64,000 bases of DNA from Acanthaster planci. Its lineage: Eukaryota > Echinodermata > Asteroidea > Valvatida > Acanthasteridae. Of the stretch, positions 31,956 to 41,083 are shown in pieces. Positions within the stretch are counted from its first letter, which is position 1, and each line of letters begins with the position of its first letter. Location of the stretch: the NCBI RefSeq assembly GCF_001949145.1, contig NW_019091486.1, forward strand, positions 275,959 through 339,958. The letters are read 5' to 3'. A model generated the notes under the pieces. It had not been told where the DNA came from. It saw only the letters and a list, made by a program, of their open reading frames with translations, and made no database searches. The position numbers were made by a program, and so were the translations under genes.

Positions 31956-32605
31956 TGCTTTGCCCATCAACCGTTTAGCCAATTAACCCTTTTCTGCACC
32001 TTAAGAGATGGGGGGAGGAATAGTTTTTTTTTCTCGATATCCTCACAATTCTTTTTTGGGTGAGCTGAACTTTTAGGTTTTACTGCAGTATTACATGTAC
32101 CTTTGCCGTCATTTTGATAATGCTCATGTGAAAATAGCATGTGCTATTGTCACGCAGCTCCCATGTCCTAGACAGGATAGCCAAAACTGTATTCTTGATC
32201 ACTGCCATGCTCAACGCACGCCGGCTGGTAAACGTGGCCTTGAAATTCCAACGACCCCTAACATGTTGGATTAAGTTGAAACTCTAACATTGTGCTGACT
32301 ACTGACGAGAAGTGTCTCTACAAGGCAAGGGGTGAAAATCCCCCAATACCCATTCCCCACGGTGTCCCCGTTGAGAGATGACTCAAAATAACTCGGCCCA
32401 ATAGGGCTAAGAGACAAGACAGATTTGAGTGTTCCTCCTGTCTTATTTTAAACCCATAGCCAGAGTTTCAGCTAAAAGCAGATTTTTTGCAGCCACTAAC
32501 TTTGGGGGGGGGAGGGAATTGGGCCCAATACATGTGCACCTGCAGGCTGCATGTACACATTAACAGTCACATAGTATAATTATCTTGTTCCTGCAGATCT
32601 CCAAG

Positions 32606-32660
32606 ATGACATTCCTCCTGCTATGTACATGTACCTCAATCCTCCTTCTCTCAGGGAACG
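32606..32660 (+). CDS. Gene B exon 1: signal peptide
   Basis: Start ATG at 32606, 18 codons plus one base, then GTGAGA donor. A TTCCTGCAG acceptor-like site lies 8-16 bases before the ATG, so the start is probably in the second transcribed exon. Confidence 0.85.
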
Positions 32661-35630
32661 GTGAGAATAATTATGTCTTGGCTGGCTTCCAACTTCTACA
32701 TGTAAATTTTCAATCCCCAGTGTTTCAGCTCAGATAATTCATCTCTTGGACATGTTGGAGTAACTTTTAATGCAGTACCAATTATAAGTTTTTCCCCACC
32801 AGTTACCCGGATATGTACATAGTCCATTATTTAACAACATTTGTAACTGCAGGGGTGTGAGAATTCAGCTTTTTAGCCAATTTCAGGTTTTTTTGTGTGT
32901 AGATGCCTGACCTGACCCTGAATTTCCGCTTATTTGTACACCTGGTCTGTACAAAAGTAGGGAACATTTTACATTTCAGCTTTTCGCTAGCTGTTTTCAG
33001 CTTTAATTTTTAAGTAGCCACTCACACCCCTGAACAGGCAACAGGAACCCAACCTTAACATACAGGTAATCTTTGGTTTCTGTCACTCTTGTCAGTTGTC
33101 GCTGCGTTACAGTGTCACACGTGTGCCGATGTCGACCGCCACACGGGCAAGGCCTCCTTAACCTGCGACGATTTCTACCTCAAGAATCACACCAGGGAGC
33201 TGTTGCAAGGATGCGGCGAGCCTCCCTCTGGGCACACCGTCCGCTGCACTAAATTTGGCGGGCAGGCAAAGAAGGTGGAGCCCACAGGTAGTTATTGTTA
33301 GAGGGAGGGGGGCGAAGGGGAGGGGAGATTACCTCCAGCTTTCCTCTTCCGTAGAAAACAGTAGCCAATGTAACGTAACTTATCCTGGATTGAGTTGTTC
33401 CTGCTTTCTCCTTTACCTCTTCAGATGTACTTTATTTTCAGGAAGGTTTTCGCCAGCCTGGAAATAGGAAAAGTCTCAACACTCGTAATTAGTCAGTGTT
33501 TGTATCCACCAGCATTGTAGTGATGTCCATCACACTCCCATTCACAAGTCCAGCCACAAGACCGGGCACAGAAAACAGGGTCAACAGTGGGAAGGAATGC
33601 TTTCGTCACAATTCATTTGGATAGCCTGTGACTTGGCTGACTGGATGGCTTGCAATGGACTTGTCATGGAGTCAATTGCAGGATGGATGCCAACTTTTGA
33701 CCGTGACTCTTTGTTCACCTCAGCCATGCCAGCAGTGTTCACACCCACTGGCACTGTAGCAGTGGGACTACATGTGTTGTTCCACAGATTTGTTGTGTTG
33801 GTTATGGGGGAGAAATGTTTACCCTCCGCAACGCAGTTCCTGAATTTCCTATCGGAAGAAAGTGTCTCCTGAACATGGCGCCGGCCAGGGCACACACACA
33901 CGCATTGATTCTGTTGGGACCAAAAATGTAAAAGGACAAAGGAATGTACCCCTAACTTGGTTCTAATTTTCCCTTGTCTGACATTTTGATGGAACGTCCT
34001 TCATATAAAACACTTGATTTGCAAGATTTAAATACACTTTGAATATTACTTATTTTTGAGTACATATCAGTTTCGTGAAATTCTTGTTGGGTACCGTTTT
34101 AGTACTGTACAAGTATAAGGGATGTTCCTTGTGGGGTTANNNNNNNNNNNNNNNNNNNNNNNNNNNNNNNNNNNNNNNNNNNNNNNNNNNNNNNNNNNNN
34201 NNNNNNNNNNNNNNNNNNNNNNNNNNNNNNNNNNNNNNNNNNNNNNNNNNNNNNNNNNNNNNNNNNNNNNNNNNNNNNNNNNNNNNNNNNNNNNNNNNNN
34301 NNNNNNNNNNNNNNNNNNNNNNNNNNNNNNNNNNNNNNNNNNNNNNNNNNNNNNNNNNNNNNNNNNNNNNNNNNNNNNNNNNNNNNNNNNNNNNNNNNNN
34401 NNNNNNNNNNNNNNNNNNNNNNNNNNNNNNNNNNNNNNNNNNNNNNNNNNNNNNNNNNNNNNNNNNNNNNNNNNNNNNNNNNNNNNNNNNNNNNNNNNNN
34501 NNNNNNNNNNNNNNNNNNNNNNNNNNNNNNNNNNNNNNNNNNNNNNNNNNNNNNNNNNNNNNNNNNNNNNNNNNNNNNNNNNNNNNNNNNNNNNNNNNNN
34601 NNNNNNNNNNNNNNNNNNNNNNNNNNNNNNNNNNNNNNNNNNNNNNNNNNNNNNNNNNNNNNNNNNNNNNNNNNNNNNNNNNNNNNNNNNNNNNNNNNNN
34701 NNNNNNNNNNNNNNNNNNNNNNNNNNNNNNNNNNNNNNNNNNNNNNNNNNNNNNNNNNNNNNNNNNNNNNNNNNNNNNNNNNNNNNNNNNNNNNNNNNNN
34801 NNNNNNNNNNNNNNNNNNNNNNNNNNNNNNNNNNNNNNNNNNNNNNNNNNNNNNNNNNNNNNNNNNNNNNNNNNNNNNNNNNNTTCCTATTGTTCTGGTA
34901 CCCCACAAGGACAAGGAATGTTCCTTGTGGGGTACCTCCTATTATTCTGGTACCCCACAAGGACAAGGAATGTTCCTTGTAGGGTTATTGTTATTCCTAT
35001 TGTTCTGGTACCCCACAAGGACAAGGCACAACAAACAGATGCACGTATGCTTACTTGTATTTCACATAATGTGGACATCCCTTTGTTCTCTGGAAAAAAA
35101 ACCTCTTTTTCTCTCACTTTGCTAACTCTTTGAGCTGGATATCAGATGTCGATTTCCTGGACTGTTTCTCTTCATTTTGCCAAAAATAACCCTGACCCCA
35201 AAATGCCTCTAGAGCCATTTCTTAGAGAAGGGAAAACACTGTGTGGACATACGAGAGTCCACAGAATGTCCTCTTAATCACATTTTGTGGAATTTATTTG
35301 CTTGGAGGTGCAAACTATGTACAGCCGCAAAGAATTCCATAGCACTTAGAATAATCTGGTTTAATTACTTCCACAGGAGCCACAATTATCATGGATGGTG
35401 TGGCCAGAGGTTGTGTCGTCCTCAAGGAAGATAGCCTTCCACGGAGCAGGTGCTACCATGGAGAAGAGGCTAGTCCCTGGCTGCCTTCCCTGGTGCCCGG
35501 CAGCGAGGGTGCCTCCGTCAATGGCCTTATCTGTTTCTGCGAAGACGCCGGCTGCAATGGTGTAGTCTCTGTCCAGCCATTTGCCCCCCATTTGCTATTC
35601 ATGCTAATGGCACTGTATGCACTTTTGTAA
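32606..35630 (+). CDS. Gene B: Ly6/uPAR three-finger protein, probably GPI-anchored
   Basis: Three coding exons, 32606-32660, 33096-33287 and 35377-35630, join in phase 1-1 to 501 nt (166 aa). Residues 1-18 are the signal peptide MTFLLLCTCTSILLLSGN. The mature part starts near LQCHTC, the usual Ly6 opening. It has ten cysteines (25, 28, 42, 58, 69, 95, 108, 135, 137, 142) and ends with ICFCEDAGCNG, the CFC-x4-CN form seen in Quiver/Boudin-like invertebrate members. NHT at 49-51 is an N-glycosylation sequon. A hydrophobic C-terminus (HLLFMLMALYALL) after Asn143-Gly144 suits GPI attachment. CTGCAG just before the ATG suggests an upstream 5' UTR exon. Proteins of this family are surface or secreted ligands or channel/receptor modulators. 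The particular role here is unknown. Confidence 0.88.
33096..33287 (+). CDS. Gene B exon 2: first half of three-finger domain
   Basis: A 192 nt exon, TTGTCAG acceptor, donor GTAGTT. It encodes LQCHTCADVDRHTGKASLTC and LLQGCGEPPSGHTVRC. Reading on past the donor meets TAG within five codons, which confirms the intron. Confidence 0.88.
34140..34883. other. Assembly gap (N run) in gene B intron 2
   Basis: 744 undetermined bases. Both edges lie in copies of the palindromic satellite, so the gap was most likely caused by that repeat. Exons 2 and 3 of gene B on either side are in phase, but a hidden phase 1-1 exon cannot be excluded. Confidence 0.98.
34884..35028 (+). repeat. Palindromic satellite at the gap edge
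   Basis: Units beginning CTGGTACCCCACAAGGACAA start at 34895, 34947 and 35005 (spacings 52 and 58). The first unit is a hairpin with 15 bp perfect arms, GGTACCCCACAAGGA and TCCTTGTGGGGTACC, around a 10-11 base loop. A partial unit, GATGTTCCTTGTGGGGTTA, is visible left of the gap at 34121-34139. Confidence 0.85.
35377..35630 (+). CDS. Gene B exon 3: second half, CN motif, GPI signal and stop
   Basis: A 254 nt exon after TTCCACAG. It reads GATIIMDGVARGCVVLKEDS, later GLICFCEDAGCNG, then a 16-residue hydrophobic tail and TAA at 35628. An AATAAA candidate lies at 37230, about 1.6 kb downstream. Confidence 0.88.
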
Positions 35631-36560
35631 ACCTGTTACTTTTGTGTGTCTCTGTCAGTTTTTGTCAGTCAAGAGGTACATAATTAGTTCTCTGTGTACG
35701 TGTGTGGGGTTGCTCTGATGCAACTATAAACCAGTATTAGACTATGCAAGGTGTAGTGCCCGAACTTCTGAAGTATGCACTAGCCTGATTTCAGCATGTT
35801 TTCCCACAAGTCCATCAGAAAGTCATCTGAGGTGAATTCCGTGCCTTCACAACTAATCATTGTGCAATTCTTTCTCTTTTGTTATTTTTTTTGGGGGGGG
35901 TGGGATTCTTGGGTGTTTTTTGATCATGCATGCCCAGTTAATGTCACCGAAGACGTGCTCTGTCAAAAAAGAAACACATTGATCCATGGTTGTGAGCACA
36001 AAAATTCACCCTTGGTCGCAAGCGAAGTCGTGGGCTGTAGGCCTCTGTACTGATGACACCACACCTGTTTAGATGTGTGCTTTCCCGTGGTGCTCTGTGG
36101 ACCATGGGCCCCCACTGGCTCTATAGAGGAAAAAGCACATGTGCCATCAGTACATGGGCCTATTCAAGTAAATGGTAACTGAAGCACTCTCCTAGTCATT
36201 GCTCATGTTACTTTGCCGTTACGAGCGATTGTGGGAAAGGACTTGTAGTAGACTTGTTTACATCCCTGATACGTACGAGTTTGTTTCTGCANCTGTGTAC
36301 AAAACATATGGGTGGCTTTCTAAAAAAGTTAAAGTACAAACAAAAGAGGAACAATAGGGGGTCCCCGGTTGCAGGCAAATACACACTTGTGTATGTTGGC
36401 ACCTTACATCATGTGTGTGAATTTGATCTATTAACTGTAGCTTCAGACCTACATGTTTGAGGCCACTCTCTTCCCTGAGAATCTGATGAGGCTGGGAATA
36501 GCAATAATGATATCACGTAAGCAGTGGTGTATCAGGAGGGGGTGGGGAGTGGAGGGGGAA

Positions 36561-36973
36561 GGAAGCTGCCCCTTGGTGACATGTTGCCCGATGGAAGCTG
36601 CCCCTTGGTGACATGTTGCCTGGTGGAAGCTGCCCCTTGGTGACATGTTGCCTGGTGGAAGCTGCCCCTTGGTGACATGTTACCCAATGGAAGCTGCCCC
36701 TTGGTGACATGTTGCCTGGTGGAAGCTGCCCCTTGGTGACATGTTGCCTGGTGGAAGCTGCCCCTTGGTGACATGTTGCCTGGTGGAAGCTGCCTCTTGG
36801 TGACATGTTGCCTGATGGAAGTTGCCTCTTGGTGACATGTTGCCTGATGGAAGTTGCCTCCTGGTGACATGTTGCCTGATGGAAGTTGCCCCTTGGTGAC
36901 ATGTTACCTGGTGGAAGCTGCCCCTTGGTGACATGTTACCCGATGGAAATTGCCTCTTGGTGACGTGTTGCCC
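36561..36973. repeat. 32 bp minisatellite, 13 copies
   Basis: The unit GGAAGCTGCCCCTTGGTGAC + ATGTTGCCTGGT recurs every 32 bases from 36561 to 36973. There are only substitutions between copies and no indels. Since 32 is not a multiple of three, the array cycles through frames, and all three minus-strand frames stay open. It is outside any supported gene. Confidence 0.92.
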
Positions 36974-39690
36974 ATTTTTGGAGGGGTTATTAATTATTTT
37001 TAATTAAGAAATGACACTACCCCCTTCTGTGGAGTAGGAGGAGGGCTCTTTCATGGAATAAAAACAGAAGTAGTAGTTGTTTTTGAAATTTGCCTTCCCC
37101 AACCCCAAACCTGGATACACCATTGCATGCAAAACAAACTTTGTATGTGTATGGAAGAAAATGACTTTGTACATTACCAAATTGCTCCTTCAGCATGAAA
37201 ACTGACGTCAGGTTTGAACTTTGAACTGAAATAAAGCCTTCCCCTTTATTTTAAAGGTTTCCAGTCAGGGAAATCTATGTTTCAGTGCTTGACGCAAGAA
37301 CCCTTCTTGTGTGTATATTGGCAATGTCATGTCTTGCATGGGCCCCTCCCTTGTGCATCATGCTGATGTAAGAGGCTGAACTATTTAGTTAAAGTTGCCA
37401 GGCGTAAATTTTTTTGTCTGTGAACCTTGCAGAGTTAACCTTAGAAGCTTAGATGAAACCTTATTTTTTGGTACTCCTATTTTGCTTATTTCTTTTTACC
37501 CTCAACCTTAATTATTTTCTTTTTAGATGTTTTGCAACGAGGACACTATCTGATGTTTTCTTTTCTGTCTTTGTAATACTGGGTCATGATTTTTTTTTCT
37601 CTACAAAACAAAACGTGCGCCCTCTACTGGTAGAGAGCGCTACAAGTGGCTTGTCACTTTGCAAATGAAGTGGAGTGGGTTAAGTGTCTAATTATTGAGC
37701 TGGTCTTTAATTGTGTTCCGAAATTCCAGAACAGATCCCATCACATTTTCCAATAAATTAAAGAACTTCATTATTGAAATTGCTCACAGGGGGCGCTGAA
37801 ATTGACTTCTTGGAAATAGAAATATGGTTTATGTTGATGAATAATTAAAAAATTGTGCTGAATAATATCTGAATATTTCAAGCCACATACGAGTGCAGCT
37901 TGAAACACACCTCCCCCCCCCAAAAAAAAAAATCTGGCGACTCCCCGCAGAACAGATTACCTCAAATAAGATAAATTCAGGGTACACGGTCAATATATCA
38001 TTGCATTCCCATGAATTAAGTCTTTTGCGTAAACGAAGATGGATAAAAAAAATATCCAATGATTAAACCAGTGCAAAAACCGCTGTAATCGTGCGGAGAT
38101 GTCATCCAGGAAAGGAATATTCAGTCAGTGTTTTTTTTTCTGTCCAACCCACTATTTACTCATTGAAAACATTTCTGAGACGGGTTGCTGATTAACGCAT
38201 TGCTCTGTACTAAAAAGCATGTGCACAACCACTCGCCAAAGAAAAATAAACTAAGACCAAAAACAATTGACAATTCCTTTAGTTTCCGTCCACAAATCAA
38301 TAAAAACGTAAATGTGTTTACCCCGCAATTTGCATGCACTTCTCCAAGGTGCCAAAGTACTTTTTTTTTCCAAATAGAAGCACAGAGGTTTGCTTTCAAA
38401 GGTTGTATTAAAAACTTGCATTGCAGAGACTTTTATCTTGAACAGCTACAACACCTCTGATTATAATGCATGCAAGTAAGGTGATGTGTGGTCGGTACGC
38501 GCAGGACAGCGTTGTACAAACAATACGCCACTTCGTTAAATTTGAAGTGCATGTAGCTTGACGGTGTAACCCAATCAGATTTAGATTGTGGATCAATTTG
38601 ACCCAACAGCCTCTATCGTTTAGGACTCGAGGTTGTCTTGGACGTCCCCATGGGCGCTACGCGTGGCCGGGGGTTGTTTGCTCTTGTAGGCTTTCCTTCC
38701 CTTTTAGCTTGAGTGGCAAACCGTAGGCTAAAAACAACGCAGTGGTCCATTTTGGAATGCCCTTGTATCGCCTCATTCAGTGCTTCTATTATCCGTTTTC
38801 GCCGTCACCTATGATCAGTGTTGTCTTGTTTTTTCCTCCCGTTAGTGTCCTGATTCTTCTTTTTAAAAGTCTCCAGCCCCCAACAGTCTGGTACTTGATC
38901 TGCCCCCCACGAGGTGAGGTTCGGGGAGGGGGGCAGCCTCAGGGGGCTTTTTTGTCTAGCCACCTGAAAAAGGCAAATTTGTTTTAAAGCAGTAGCGAAA
39001 GTTAAAGGGTAACCTCTCGTGTGAAGGGTCTATTCACCTCCCAATGGCTCTACAACCGCTCCAGCCCCTAACGTGCTACTGCCCAAGCACCCCTTTCTCA
39101 CGCAGCCTAACTACACTGGCCAGGTACACAGTTTGGAAGCATAGTATTTCCTCCGATGGTGTGGCTTCTCTGTTTGCTTTTCGATGCCTTGCGCACCAGG
39201 GCAACCCAGCCAATTCATATAATCTCAGTTTTCCTATCTCATAGCGCATGGGTCACACTGGTATCATGACTATTTGGTCCCGAGGTCGAGAATTTTAAGG
39301 ATTGGAGGGAACATGAGGATTTCACGCGCCTTCAGGTCCCTGGGATCACTCCCGGTAGCATACATTCCGGACATCCAATCAATTCCTCAAAGGCTAGGGG
39401 CCTATGTCGAGGATTTACGAAAATTTACACTCTTGGGCTATCAAAATTTGAACACAAACAGATGTGATTCAGAAAAGGGTGGATTTTCGTTTCCAGTGTT
39501 TTATTTCAAAAATAATAACTCCGACTTGCTGTCCCCGGCACGTTCTGAAAATTAATCACGTGTATTCTTGGTTTGGTTGATGTCCTTCGTCAACATTGTT
39601 TGCGTGAAATAAATTTCAGTGCATGTATTCTGTTTAAACAAAGTGACACATTCCAAATGCAATGTTAAGCCTATATACATGTAACTATAA

Positions 39691-39757
39691 GGTCCCCGGT
39701 TCTTTTCAGAACCACACACACTCAACGAGAGTATTTGATTACATGGTGTCACCGCAA
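39691..39757. repeat. Half-copy of the 45.3 kb foldback family
   Basis: CCCCGGTTCTTTTCAGAACC, then ACACTCAA...ATTTGATTACATGGTG and CACCGCAA, follows the right arm of the element at 45310-45462 base for base with scattered changes. The left arm was not recognised. Confidence 0.5.
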
Positions 39758-40744
39758 ACTTCACATAGTTATAAGGTCTTCATATTTAAGTACGTACGGC
39801 GAAAGTGATAAATCCACGTAAGAATTTTTTCTTCAGAACTCGAAATACATATATAATGTGTACATAAAACTGACATGAAATAATTGCAATAAGTCAAACT
39901 ATACTAAATAATTTAGCTTTAATACACCATATTCTTTTTGATATACAGTTTTGTATTTGGGAAAGTAGTAGTTGTGGCCCAGTTTCCACATCGTAATGTG
40001 GAACGATTTATTAATCTAAAGTTTATTCAGAAAACAAAATCCAGCCGACATCTTCATTGGCGTTTTGAATTTTTGCTCTTCAAAATGGCGTACGTAGGAG
40101 CTATAACAGGCTGTTAAGCACATAAAACGGCAGCTCTCAATTTTGTTTGTGTCGGGGGGGGGTTAAAAGCGAATAGAGCTTCGAGCTTATTCAATATTAT
40201 GTTGAGGGAGAAAAAAATCAGACTTATTCGCGGTCCGTACATCCTTGCTTTTATTTCGTGGTGTAGTTTCTTAGGGTTTTGGTGCTAATATTGATTAAAA
40301 TTTTTTATTAACATTTGATATTACAAAATCCGTGGGGGGGCTGCCCCTTGTCTCGCTCCCTGCTGGATGCGTCACTGATTAGTTGTCATTTTTATATTAC
40401 ATAATTCGCTATAAAAGAAAGAAAAGACAAAACAAGCGGTAGGTCTATCAGTTGTCTGGTATTTTGTTAAATTGCATTCTTTGTTACCAAACATAAAAAC
40501 AGCAAATCATTTCATAAAGTGCAGTCATTATTTAGACATGAACTGTCTTTGCAACTACTTTATAAGTGTTACTTTTTAGAAGAGAAACAAGCAATCATAA
40601 TAAACAGGCGCTCTTACGCGAAATATAATGTCAAAGTTGTATGTGCGTCTGATTGAAAAAGTACGTGTTTGTAGAACTACGTTACGTACCTACTCCAGTG
40701 TTATTGATCAAAAACCGTCTCCGCCCATCTAGTTGTCTGCATGT

Positions 40745-40975
40745 CAGTGATGTAGTCAGGGGGAGGGGGAGCACTTGCCCCCCCCCCCAAAAAAGGGGGC
40801 CCCCAGGTGCCCTCCGCCCTGAATAAAAACGGATGACTGGATAATGAAAAAGGCTAACAAAAATTTGCGCCAAAAAAAAAAAAAAAACACCACCACTGAA
40901 AGCTGGTGCCTTCATAAGATGTCAGTGCCCCCCCCTAGTAAAATCCCAGCTACGCCACTGCAGCGTCTTTGCCCC
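40745..40975. mobile_element. Transposon-like sequence at the 3' end of gene C
   Basis: It is bounded by GTCAGTGATGTAGTCAGGGG on the left and TAGTAAAATCCCAGCTACGCCACTG on the right, with C and G homopolymers inside. Similar AGTGGCG(T/A)AG-type edges occur at about 9556 and 19440 in this window. It overlaps the last codons and the stop of gene C. Confidence 0.5.
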
Positions 40976-41083
40976 GCTGCTGGGAGGGAGGACTCATGTA
41001 CACGTTGGACTCTCGATTCTCGTCGCGATGGGACAGGCGGCTACGTAGCCCAGACGCCATACGTCCGCCAAGGGAGCGGAAAG
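40950..41083 (-). CDS. Gene C exon 19: cytoplasmic tail and stop codon
   Basis: A 134 nt exon after CCTACAG. It encodes [20 protein letters not shown], then [18 protein letters not shown] and DAAVA before TAG. The tail is basic near the membrane and has one tyrosine in NVYMSPP. The last codons and stop coincide with a GCAGTGGCGTAGCTGGGATTT stretch that looks like the edge of a transposon. Confidence 0.8.

Larger units (their letters stand above)
24734..32605. other. Divergent intergenic region between genes A and B
   Basis: No exon supported. The gene A proximal part has a TGAGTCA (AP-1 type) site at 24856-24862, about 125 bp above the gene A start codon, of unknown relevance. It also holds a TTTTC pentanucleotide tract at about 25490-25525, palindromes at 28964-29026, TACATGTACATGTA runs near 29285 and 30655, a foldback element at 30727-31366 and a small direct duplication at 31811-31955. 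Confidence 0.5.
35631..40949. other. Convergent intergenic region between genes B and C
   Basis: No exon supported. It holds the presumed gene B 3' UTR with an AATAAA at 37230, a single unresolved base at 36292, the 32 bp minisatellite, a half-copy of the 45.3 kb foldback at about 39691-39757, and a G/C-homopolymer-rich transposon-like stretch at about 40745-40975. TTTATT motifs (AATAAA on the minus strand) for gene C occur at 40304 and 40251, about 650-700 bp past the stop. Confidence 0.5.

Noticed and set aside
34067-35133. Long open reading frames of up to 352 codons on both strands
   Set aside because: They consist almost entirely of undetermined bases in the gap plus satellite flanks; no protein is supported.
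36449-36934. Repeat-protein reading frames (MSPRGSFHQATCHQ...) on the minus strand
   Set aside because: Direct product of the 32 bp minisatellite; no start context, splice sites or neighbouring exons, and the other minus frames are equally open.
36561-36973. CRISPR-like array
   Set aside because: Units are contiguous with no unique spacers, and the genome is eukaryotic; it is a minisatellite.
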